NCBI GenBank assembly: GCA_946647055.1
Contig: CAMPCT010000098.1
Location: 1 to 7,521, forward strand
Direction of reading: 5' to 3'
Origin: an uncultured Atopobium sp.
GTDB lineage: Bacteria > Actinomycetota > Coriobacteriia > Coriobacteriales > Atopobiaceae
Length of the DNA stretch: 7,521 bases
Part shown: one piece after another, positions 1 through 5,356 of the stretch
Layout: each line of letters begins with the position of its first letter
Numbering within the stretch: position 1 is the first letter of the stretch
Translations under genes and position numbers: made by a program
Notes under the pieces: model-generated
Told to the model about the DNA's origin: nothing
What the model saw: the letters and a program-made list of their open reading frames with translations, nothing else
The model's database searches: none

Positions 1-128
1 ACTTCTACCAGCTGCCGCGCGAGGCCAAGGACTACATCGACTTCCTCGAGCAGCTTGCCGGCGTCCGCGTCTCCATCATCACGGTGGGTCCCGACCGCGA
101 GCAGACCATCAACCGCCACTGGAAGTAG
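1..128 (+). CDS. purA: Adenylosuccinate synthetase, C-terminal end (partial)
   Basis: Only the last 41 codons are present; the reading frame enters at base 3 and stops with TAG at 126-128. The translated tail runs [20 protein letters not shown] and then [21 protein letters not shown]. The pattern LP..A..YI.FLE...GV.V..I.VGPDR.QTI is the characteristic C-terminus of PurA, the cytoplasmic enzyme that joins IMP and aspartate using GTP in the first committed step to AMP. Its P-loop and catalytic residues lie upstream of the window and cannot be checked. The purine enzyme PurD lies two genes downstream, which fits. The call rests on a short tail but a distinctive one. Confidence 0.85.
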   Translation, partial: FYQLPREAKDYIDFLEQLAGVRVSIITVGPDREQTINRHWK

Positions 129-134
129 CGCCAC

Positions 135-151
135 GGGGGTCGCAGGCCCCC
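135..151 (+). terminator. Small GC hairpin after purA, possible weak terminator
   Basis: Seven bases downstream of the purA stop, GGGGGTC (135-141) pairs with GGCCCCC (145-151) around a GCA loop, giving 7 bp including one G-U pair. No uridine run follows, so intrinsic termination would be weak. It could be chance in GC-rich DNA. Confidence 0.25.
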
Positions 152-188
152 ATACGGACGGTAGATGCGCTTTTCAGGCAAAATAGAC

Positions 189-225
189 CATGCCACCCGC
201 GAAAACGTCACACGCGGGTGGTATG
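189..225 (+). promoter_or_regulatory. 13-bp hairpin/dyad between purA and the DegV gene
   Basis: CATGCCACCCGCG (189-201) and CGCGGGTGGTATG (213-225) form a 13-bp stem with a single G-U pair around an 11-nt loop. The 9-bp inner part is perfect. The following bases (TTCTTATAC) are only mildly T-rich, so it may be the purA terminator or a dyad operator for the next gene. A weak promoter can be drawn across it: GTCACA at 207-212, a 17-nt spacer and TATACA at 230-235, each matching consensus at four of six bases. If real, the right arm would be the promoter spacer. The dyad is plain in the sequence; its role is inferred. Confidence 0.5.
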
Positions 226-276
226 TTCTTATACAGCGATTTAAAACCAGATGAAGCAATGCCAAGCGTCACGTTC

Positions 277-282
277 GAGGAG
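277..282 (+). promoter_or_regulatory. Ribosome binding site fixing the DegV start
   Basis: GAGGAG lies 7 nt before the ATG at 290. The in-frame ATG at 251 has no purine-rich sequence at suitable spacing, so 290 is preferred. The two ATGs share the context ATGAAGCA. Confidence 0.75.
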
Positions 283-289
283 CAAGAGA

Positions 290-1162
290 ATGAAGCAGTT
301 CGAGATCGTCACCGACAGCACCTGCGACCTGGGTCGTGATTGGCTCGAGGAGCATGGGGTCACCATGGTCCCGCTCTCGGTCTTCTGCGACGAGGACGTC
401 TATCTCGACCAGATCGAGATCACCCCCGAGCAGTACTACGAGAGGATGCTCGCCTCCGAGAAGCTCCCTCACAGCTCGCAGCCTTCCCCGGAGAACTTCC
501 TCAACGCCTTCCAGGGGCTTGCCGATGCCGGCGCCACCAAGGTGCTCTCCATTCACATCGCCGAGGTGCTCTCCGGCACCGCCAATTCGGCCCGCATCGC
601 CGCGACCATGCTCGACGGCTGTGACGTCACGGTCTACGACTCCTGCAGGGTCACCATCTCGCACGGCATCATGGTGCGCGAGGCGGTGCGCATGCGCGAC
701 GCGGGCGAGAGCCTCGAGGCGACGCTCGAGCACCTCGACAAGCTCAAGTCGGCCATCCAGCTCTACGTCGTCCCCGAGACGCTCGAGAACCTGGTCAAGA
801 ACGGCCGCCTCTCCAAGCTGGCGGGCGGTGCCATCGCGCTCCTGGGCATCAAGCTGGTCATCGTCCTCGACGAGAGCGGCGCGCTCACGCCCAAGCACAA
901 GGTGCGCGGCACCAAGCGTGCCTTCGCGAGCGTGGTGAAGGACATCGAGGAGCGCTATCCCAACCACGAGCCGCTGCTCGTCCAGGGCCTCACGGTGCGC
1001 AACCCCGAGGGCTGCGCCACGCTGGTGTCGCGGGTCCAAGAGGCGGGCTTCCCCGTCGAGCGGCTCGATGACACGAACGCCGGTCCCGTCATCGCGACGC
1101 ATGCCGGCCTTGGCCTGGTCGCCCTTGCGGTCGTGGCGCAGTCCGACCTCTACCAAGGCTAG
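290..1162 (+). CDS. DegV family fatty-acid-binding protein
   Basis: The protein has 290 residues, the usual size for the DegV family (about 280-290). Family landmarks in order: TDSTCDL near the N-terminus (8-14), SSQPSPENF (62-70), SGTANSA (95-101), VYDS (115-118), the hinge segment NGRLSKLAGGAIALLGIK (171-188) and GPVIATHAGLG (265-275). DegV proteins are soluble and bind one fatty acid in a cleft between two domains. In some Firmicutes they act as FakB, presenting fatty acid to the kinase FakA; no FakA/DAK-type kinase gene is visible here, so that role is not shown. The start at 290 follows the GAGGAG site. The gene sits between purA and purD, and the stop is followed after 6 nt by a long perfect palindrome. 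The family call is secure; the ligand and partner are unknown. Confidence 0.93.
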   Translation: MKQFEIVTDSTCDLGRDWLEEHGVTMVPLSVFCDEDVYLDQIEITPEQYYERMLASEKLPHSSQPSPENFLNAFQGLADAGATKVLSIHIAEVLSGTANSARIAATMLDGCDVTVYDSCRVTISHGIMVREAVRMRDAGESLEATLEHLDKLKSAIQLYVVPETLENLVKNGRLSKLAGGAIALLGIKLVIVLDESGALTPKHKVRGTKRAFASVVKDIEERYPNHEPLLVQGLTVRNPEGCATLVSRVQEAGFPVERLDDTNAGPVIATHAGLGLVALAVVAQSDLYQG

Positions 1163-1168
1163 AAGCCA

Positions 1169-1253
1169 AGTGACCAAAAGTGACCAAAAGGGGACGTTTC
1201 CCTTTGCGTCTGACGCAAAGGGAAACGTCCCCTTTTGGTCACTTTTGGTCACT
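1169..1253. repeat. Perfect 42-bp palindrome, interspersed repeat family member
   Basis: Arms 1169-1210 and 1212-1253 are exact reverse complements around a single central T at 1211. Each arm has two parts. The outer part is AGTGACCAAA twice in tandem (1169-1178, 1179-1188). The inner part is a 24-nt core (1187-1210, inverted at 1212-1235) that recurs once at 3395-3418 after the Nudix gene. The core alone can fold into a 6-bp AAAGGG/CCCTTT mini-hairpin. The element starts 6 nt after the DegV stop and ends 42 nt before purD, so transcripts crossing it could form a very long stem. Plausible roles are a bidirectional terminator, an mRNA-end stabiliser, or a REP/MITE-like element; none is proven. 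No coding function is seen. Confidence 0.92.
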
Positions 1254-1255
1254 GA

Positions 1256-1261
1256 TACAAT
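1256..1261 (+). promoter_or_regulatory. Candidate -10 element for purD
   Basis: TACAAT matches the sigma-70 -10 consensus at five of six bases and lies 3 nt beyond the palindrome. No good -35 is at the right distance: the bases there come from the repeat arm (TTTTGG at 1233-1238, 17-nt spacer). If used, transcription would start near 1268, giving a short leader, and the repeat would supply the upstream promoter half. Confidence 0.3.
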
Positions 1262-1295
1262 CGAACACGTTCATCCCACGGAGAAAGGACTAACC

Positions 1296-2597
1296 ATGGC
1301 AAACCAGGACAAGGTCGACATCCTCCTCCTCGGCTCGGGCGGACGCGAGCACGCGATGCTCGTCAAGCTTGCCGAGTCGCCGCGCGCGGGCAAGCTGTGG
1401 GTCGCACCGGGCAACGGCGGCATGTATGGCATCGCCCAGCGCGCCGACGTGGACCAGAACTCCCCGGAGGCCGTGGCCGCCTTCGCACGTGACAACGGCA
1501 TCGGCCTCGTCGTCATCGGCCCGGAGGCACCGCTCGTGGCAGGCGTCGCCGACGCGGTCAAGGCCGCGGGCATCCCCGTCTTTGGCCCCTGCGCTGCCGC
1601 CGCCCAGATGGAGGGCTCCAAGAAGTTCGCCAAGGAGGTCATGATCCGCGCGGGCGTCCCCACGGCCGCCTACCGCTCCTTCACCGATGAGGACGAGTGC
1701 GCCGCCTATGTCCGTGAGCTGGGCGGACCCGTCGTCGTCAAGGCCGATGGCCTCGCGGCGGGCAAGGGCGTCATCGTGGCGCAGACCACCGAGGAGGCCC
1801 TTGCGGGCGTCCACGAGTGCTTCAACGCCTTTGGCGACGCCGGCAACGTCGTCGTGGTCGAGGAGATGCTCGCCGGCCCCGAGTGCTCGCTGCTCGCCCT
1901 GACCGACGGCACCACGCTGGTACCGCTGGCCACCTCGCAGGACCACAAGCGCGCCCTCGAGGGCGACCTTGGCCCCAACACGGGCGGCATGGGCGTGTAC
2001 TCCCCGGTCCCCATCGTCACCGACGAGGAGCTCGAGCAGATGATCGACGTCGAGCGCCGCGTCGTGGCCCAGCTCGCCAAGGACGGCATCGACTACCGCG
2101 GCTGCCTGTACGGCGGCTTCATGCTCACCAAGGACGGCCCCAAGGTCCTGGAGTTCAACGCGCGCTTTGGCGACCCCGAGACCCAGGTCGTCCTGCCGCG
2201 CATGAAGGCCGACCTCGTCCAGGTCTTCCTCGACATCGACGCCGGCAAGCTCGACCCCGCCTCCATCGAGTGGGAGGACAACTGGGCCGTCTCCGTCGTC
2301 CTCACCAGCAAGGGCTATCCCGGCTCCTACGAGAAGGGCAAGCCCATCACCGGCATCGAGCTCGCCCAGTCGATTCCCGGCGTCACGGTCTATCAGGCCG
2401 GCACCGCCCTGACCGAGGATGGGACGCTCGTCACTGCCGGCGGTCGCGTCATCAACGTGACGGCCATCGCCGACACCTTCGAGGAAGCCCGCGACATCGC
2501 CTACGGCGCCTGCACGTTCATCCAGTTCGAGGGCAAGACGTACCGCCGCGACATCGGACTGCGCGCCCTCGGTGGCCGCGAGGCTTGGGAGGTCTAG
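1296..2597 (+). CDS. purD: Phosphoribosylamine--glycine ligase (GAR synthetase)
   Basis: The 433-residue protein (typical PurD is about 420-430) catalyses ATP-dependent joining of phosphoribosylamine and glycine, the second step of de novo IMP synthesis, in the cytoplasm. It shows the N-terminal loop GSGGREHA (13-20), IGPEAPLVAGVAD (74-86), FGP....MEGSKKFAKEVM (96-116), the ATP-grasp nucleotide segment VVVKADGLAAGKGV (146-159), GPECS (194-198), QDHKRALEGDLGPNTGGMG (215-233) and the metal/phosphate segment LEFNARFGDPETQ (285-297), followed by the usual C-terminal domain. All key segments look intact. The ATG has AAGGA 6 nt upstream; the reading frame continues further back into the palindrome, but that part has no matching start signal. 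The Nudix gene follows after 2 nt, so the two are almost certainly one operon with coupled translation. Confidence 0.97.
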   Translation: MANQDKVDILLLGSGGREHAMLVKLAESPRAGKLWVAPGNGGMYGIAQRADVDQNSPEAVAAFARDNGIGLVVIGPEAPLVAGVADAVKAAGIPVFGPCAAAAQMEGSKKFAKEVMIRAGVPTAAYRSFTDEDECAAYVRELGGPVVVKADGLAAGKGVIVAQTTEEALAGVHECFNAFGDAGNVVVVEEMLAGPECSLLALTDGTTLVPLATSQDHKRALEGDLGPNTGGMGVYSPVPIVTDEELEQMIDVERRVVAQLAKDGIDYRGCLYGGFMLTKDGPKVLEFNARFGDPETQVVLPRMKADLVQVFLDIDAGKLDPASIEWEDNWAVSVVLTSKGYPGSYEKGKPITGIELAQSIPGVTVYQAGTALTEDGTLVTAGGRVINVTAIADTFEEARDIAYGACTFIQFEGKTYRRDIGLRALGGREAWEV

Positions 2598-2599
2598 CG

Positions 2600-3361
2600 A
2601 TGGCGGAGGAGTACCAGCTCGAGGGCGAAGGGGATCTGCCCGTCGAGGCGGACGTGCTCGAGGACGCCCATGCTGCGGGCGTCGACAGCCTGCTCGACGT
2701 CACCGACTCCCTGACCTTTGGTGACGAGGGCTTTGCCAGCGATGACGCCCACCTCTCCGGCGAGCCGCTGCGCCGTTCCCTCGTCCTGGGCGACGATGAC
2801 CCGCGCGATGCCGCCCTGCGCGAGCGCGTGCTGGGAGAGCAGACCGTCTTCGAGGGCCGGATCTTCTCGGTGGACCGCCTGAGCGTGGGGCTGCCTGATG
2901 GTCGCGACGCCCTGCGCGACGTCGTGCGCCATCCGGGGGCCGTCGCCATCGTGGCGTTGACCGACGACGGGCGCATCTGCCTGGTTCGCCAGTATCGCAC
3001 GGCCCTTGGCCGCGTGACGGTGGAGGTGCCCGCCGGCAAGCTCGACCCGGGCGAGGACCCGCTGGAATGTGCCCGCCGCGAGCTGACGGAGGAGACCGGC
3101 ATGGAGGCCGAGCGCATGGCCTACCTCACCACGATCGCCTCGTCCGTCGGGTTCTGCGACGAGCTCATCCACATCTACATGGCGACCGGGCTCACCTTCT
3201 CGGCCTCGAGCCCCGATGCGGACGAGTTCATCAACGTGGACCTCGTCGACCTCTCCGAGCTCATCGACGCGGTGCTCGACGGTCGCATCGAGGACTCGAA
3301 GACCGTCGTTGGCGCGCTCATCTGCGACGCCGTGGCGCATCGCCTGGAGCCTGCGGAGTAG
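2600..3361 (+). CDS. Nudix hydrolase, ADP-ribose pyrophosphatase-like, with acidic N-terminal extension
   Basis: The protein has 253 residues. A complete Nudix box GX5EX7REUXEEXGU spans G146 to M168, with E152, R160, E161, E164 and E165 in place. The flanking segments HPGAVAIVAL (111-120), LVRQYR (128-133), VEVPAGKLDPGE (141-152) and DELIHIYMATGL (187-198) are those of the ADP-ribose/ADP-sugar pyrophosphatase branch, which cleaves ADP-ribose to AMP and ribose-5-phosphate with Mg2+. Relatives are about 180-210 residues; the match here begins only near residue 80. Residues 1-75 are an extra, strongly acidic stretch (about twenty D/E against three R) with no recognised domain. The ATG is supported by GGGAGG 7 nt upstream, inside the last purD codons, and no later start has a binding site, so the extension appears genuine. 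Substrate is inferred from family resemblance. Confidence 0.9.
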   Translation: MAEEYQLEGEGDLPVEADVLEDAHAAGVDSLLDVTDSLTFGDEGFASDDAHLSGEPLRRSLVLGDDDPRDAALRERVLGEQTVFEGRIFSVDRLSVGLPDGRDALRDVVRHPGAVAIVALTDDGRICLVRQYRTALGRVTVEVPAGKLDPGEDPLECARRELTEETGMEAERMAYLTTIASSVGFCDELIHIYMATGLTFSASSPDADEFINVDLVDLSELIDAVLDGRIEDSKTVVGALICDAVAHRLEPAE

Positions 3362-3377
3362 CCAGGGCAACCGGACA

Positions 3378-3421
3378 GACGCAAAGGGGGACGCAAAGGG
3401 GACGTTTCCCTTTGCGTCCCC
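3378..3421. repeat. Short palindromic repeat related to the 1169-1253 element
   Basis: GGGGACGCAAAGGG (3387-3400) and CCCTTTGCGTCCCC (3408-3421) form a perfect 14-bp stem around the 7-nt loop GACGTTT. Positions 3395-3418 are identical over 24 nt to the inner core of the large palindrome (1187-1210). A second direct copy of GACGCAAAGGG at 3378-3388 offers an alternative pairing partner. It lies 16 nt after the Nudix stop and could act as the terminator or 3' stabiliser of the purD-Nudix transcript, although no uridine run follows. Confidence 0.85.
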
Positions 3422-3430
3422 ACAATTAAG

Positions 3431-3504
3431 AAACCCGAAAGGTTTGGTAGGGGGTCCACGAAAGGTGGGCCTCCTATCTTGTAATCGTCAAGAAGGAGGT
3501 CCGC
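3431..3504 (+). promoter_or_regulatory. Structured leader of the DUF975 gene with competing hairpins
   Basis: Three hairpins can be drawn. A: AAACC (3431-3435) with GGTTT (3441-3445), loop CGAAA. B, directly abutting A: 3446-3459 with 3465-3478, 14 bp including three G-U pairs, loop GAAAG. C: 3465-3480 with 3490-3504, 15 bp including two G-U pairs and a bulged A3476, loop GTAATCGTC. B and C both need 3465-3478 and so exclude each other; their outer partners are near-copies (GGGGGTCCAC at 3450 and GGAGGTCCGC at 3495). C would bury the Shine-Dalgarno-like AAGGAGG at 3493-3499. The real site AAGGAGG (3509-3515) is 6 nt before the ATG, and its GGAGGC could also pair with GCCTCC at 3469-3474. No known riboswitch class is recognised. 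Pairings are read from the sequence; regulation is inferred. Confidence 0.5.
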
Positions 3505-3521
3505 GACCAAGGAGGCACACC

Positions 3522-4550
3522 ATGTGGACCAGGAAAGAGCTCAAGGACAAGGCCAAGGCCACCCTCAAGATGAACTACTGGAAGACGGTGCTCGTGGCGC
3601 TGATCGTCATCGTCATAGCCGGCGGGTTCAGCGCCTCGGTGGGCTCGAGCAGCGCAAACTCCCAGGCAAACCGCCAGCAGGAGCAGACGACCATCTACGT
3701 TGACGAGGGCATGAGCCCCGACGAGCTGGCCGAGCTGCTCGAGAACGTCGAAGGGGTCTCCGTCGCCACGTTCGACGAAGAAGGCAATATGTTGCTTAGT
3801 GACCCGAACGCCTCCGTGGAGGATCTCATCGAGAGCACGGGGACCACGTCCGTGGACGTCTCGTTCCCGCTCAGCCCCATCGTGGTCGCCACACTGGGAA
3901 TCACCGTGTTCCTCGTCGCCCTCGTGGCCATCGCCATCGCCGTGGTCATCGACGTGTTCGTGGTCAACCCGCTCCTGGTGGGCACCACCCGCTTCTTCAC
4001 GCGCAACCTCAACCAGCCCGCCGAGGTCAAGGAGGTCGCGTACGCGTACGACAACAACTACCGCGAGATCGCACGCACCATGTTCTGGCGCGAGCTCTAC
4101 ATCGTGCTCTGGAGCCTGCTGCTCATCATCCCCGGCATCGTCAAGGCCTACCAGTACCGCATGGTCCCGTACCTGCTCGCCGATGATCCCACCATGGACA
4201 AGGACCGTGCGCTCGCCGAGAGCACCCGCATGATGGACGGCAACAAGTGGAAGGCGTTCGTGCTCGACCTGTCCTTCCTCGGCTGGCACCTGCTCGGCGC
4301 CCTGACCCTCGGCATCCTCGAGGTGTTCTACGTGACTCCCTACAAGAGCATGACGGACGCCGCGCTCTACGAGAGCCTGCGCTACGGGACCCCCGCCCCC
4401 GCCCTTGGCGCCCCCGTCGCCAGCTACGTCGCGCCGCAGGTCCCTGTGCCCCCGTTCGCCGCGGTCGACGCCCCGACTCCTGTGTGGGACGACGAGGCCG
4501 ACATGGCGCAGGGCGACGAGCCCGTTGTCCCCGGCGAGGACGAGGCGTAG
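3522..4550 (+). CDS. DUF975 family integral membrane protein
   Basis: The 342-residue protein opens with MWTRKELKDKAKATLKMNYW, a typical DUF975 N-terminus. The family core follows: NPLLVGTTRFF (149-159), a long hydrophobic LYIVLWSLLLIIPGIVKAYQ (192-211), YRMVPYLLADDP (212-223), the amphipathic MMDGNKWKAF and FLGWHLLGALTLGILEVFYVTPY (252-274). Membrane segments are likely at about 21-40, 117-150 (one or two spans), 190-212 and 247-272. Between the first two lies a polar, acidic, probably extracytoplasmic loop (41-115). Residues 290-342 form a Pro/Ala-rich then acidic tail. The function of DUF975 proteins is not established. The ATG has AAGGAGG 6 nt upstream. The gene has its own structured leader and a hairpin after it, so it may be its own transcription unit. 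Confidence 0.88.
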   Translation: MWTRKELKDKAKATLKMNYWKTVLVALIVIVIAGGFSASVGSSSANSQANRQQEQTTIYVDEGMSPDELAELLENVEGVSVATFDEEGNMLLSDPNASVEDLIESTGTTSVDVSFPLSPIVVATLGITVFLVALVAIAIAVVIDVFVVNPLLVGTTRFFTRNLNQPAEVKEVAYAYDNNYREIARTMFWRELYIVLWSLLLIIPGIVKAYQYRMVPYLLADDPTMDKDRALAESTRMMDGNKWKAFVLDLSFLGWHLLGALTLGILEVFYVTPYKSMTDAALYESLRYGTPAPALGAPVASYVAPQVPVPPFAAVDAPTPVWDDEADMAQGDEPVVPGEDEA

Positions 4551-4592
4551 TATCGGGCTCGGGCGTGTGCCCGCGCCAACAAGGACCAGCTG

Positions 4593-4617
4593 GGCCGCCC
4601 GGGTCTTCCGGGCGGCC
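4593..4617 (+). terminator. GC-rich hairpin after the DUF975 gene
   Basis: GGCCGCCCGG (4593-4602) and CCGGGCGGCC (4608-4617) make a perfect 10-bp stem with loop GTCTT. It lies 42 nt after the DUF975 stop and 38 nt before the response regulator start. The tail is TCTCC, not a T run, so this may be a weak terminator or a processing/stability hairpin. A smaller hairpin, CGGGC-GTGT-GCCCG, precedes it at 4560-4573. Confidence 0.55.
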
Positions 4618-4643
4618 TCTCCGCCACCAAGGTGGCAGACAGG

Positions 4644-4649
4644 GGAGGG
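4644..4649 (+). promoter_or_regulatory. Ribosome binding site fixing the response regulator start
   Basis: GGAGGG is 6 nt before the GTG at 4656. An in-frame GTG at 4632 carries the same 12-nt context (GTGGCAGACAGG) but has no binding site in front of it, so 4656 is chosen. Confidence 0.7.
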
Positions 4650-4655
4650 ACGAGC

Positions 4656-5351
4656 GTGGCAGACAGGATTCTCGTCGCCGACGACGACAAGGACATCCGC
4701 AGCGTGCTCGCGCTGTACATGGAGGACGCGGGCTTCGAGGTGGTTGAGGCCGCCGACGGCGGCGAGGCCCTCGACGTGCTCGAGCACCAGCCGGTCGACC
4801 TGTGCCTGCTCGACATCATGATGCCGGTTATGGACGGCTACCACGTGCTCAAGCGCATCCGCGAGACGAGCGACGTCCCCGTCATCGTCATCTCCGCCAA
4901 GGGGCAGGACCCCGAGAAGATCCTGGGCCTCAACCTGGGGGCCGACGACTACATGGTGAAGCCGTTCAACCCGCTCGAGGCGGTGGCCCGCGTGAACTCC
5001 TGCCTGCGCCGCGTGCGGGGAACCATGGCGAGGTCACAGGCCCAGACGGTGCCCCCGCAGGCGCTGCGCTGCCGCGACCTCGAGCTGGACGTCGAGGCCT
5101 GCCTGCTCACGCGCGCGGGCGAGCCCATCGACCTGACCCCCGTCGAGCTGCGCATCATGACGCTGCTCATGGAGCACCCCGGCCGCGTCTTCACCAAGCA
5201 GCAGCTCTACGAGCACGGATGGGGCGAGGCCTACGTCGCCGCCGAGAACAGCGTGATGGTCTGCATGAGCAAGCTCCGGACCAAGCTGGACGACGACCCG
5301 CAGGCCTACATCAAGACCATCCGCGGCATCGGCTACCGGCTCGAGAGGTGA
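4656..5351 (+). CDS. OmpR/PhoB-type response regulator
   Basis: The protein has 231 residues from the GTG start, normal for the family. The receiver domain (about 4-118) shows the acidic pocket D9-D10, phospho-acceptor D53 in LLDIMMPVMDG, S80 in VIVISAKG, and K102 in GADDYMVKPF. A short linker leads to a winged-helix DNA-binding domain (about 134-229) with DLTPVELRIMTLLMEHPGRV and the recognition-helix segment NSVMVCMSKLRTKL (198-211), ending TIRGIGYRLE. All phosphorylation residues are intact, so it should be a phosphorylation-controlled transcription factor. The partner kinase follows after 5 nt. The winged-helix style resembles VanR-like regulators, but the target genes are not shown; the ABC exporter after the kinase is one candidate. 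Confidence 0.96.
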   Translation: MADRILVADDDKDIRSVLALYMEDAGFEVVEAADGGEALDVLEHQPVDLCLLDIMMPVMDGYHVLKRIRETSDVPVIVISAKGQDPEKILGLNLGADDYMVKPFNPLEAVARVNSCLRRVRGTMARSQAQTVPPQALRCRDLELDVEACLLTRAGEPIDLTPVELRIMTLLMEHPGRVFTKQQLYEHGWGEAYVAAENSVMVCMSKLRTKLDDDPQAYIKTIRGIGYRLER

Positions 5352-5356
5352 GGCGG

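Noticed and set aside
251..289. An earlier ATG for the DegV protein.
   Set aside because: It has no ribosome binding site and would add a basic 13-residue stretch not typical of the family, whereas 290 has GAGGAG at 7 nt.
269..1252. A long open frame on the minus strand across the DegV gene and palindrome.
   Set aside because: It is the antisense shadow of a well-supported gene in GC-rich DNA, with a low-complexity composition and no start signal; the same applies to the long minus-strand frames at 3474-4844 and 5333-6409.
1169..1253. The palindrome as an insertion sequence or its remnant.
   Set aside because: There is no transposase fragment and no obvious target-site duplication around it; a non-coding repeat is the most that can be supported.
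1068..1295. An upstream extension of the purD reading frame.
   Set aside because: It would be translated through the end of the DegV gene and the palindrome; PurD begins naturally at the ATG at 1296, with AAGGA at 6 nt.
3475..3485. TATCTT or TGTAAT as a -10 element for the DUF975 gene.
   Set aside because: Neither has a recognisable -35 hexamer at 15-19 bp, and both lie inside the strongly self-complementary leader, so the similarity may be incidental.
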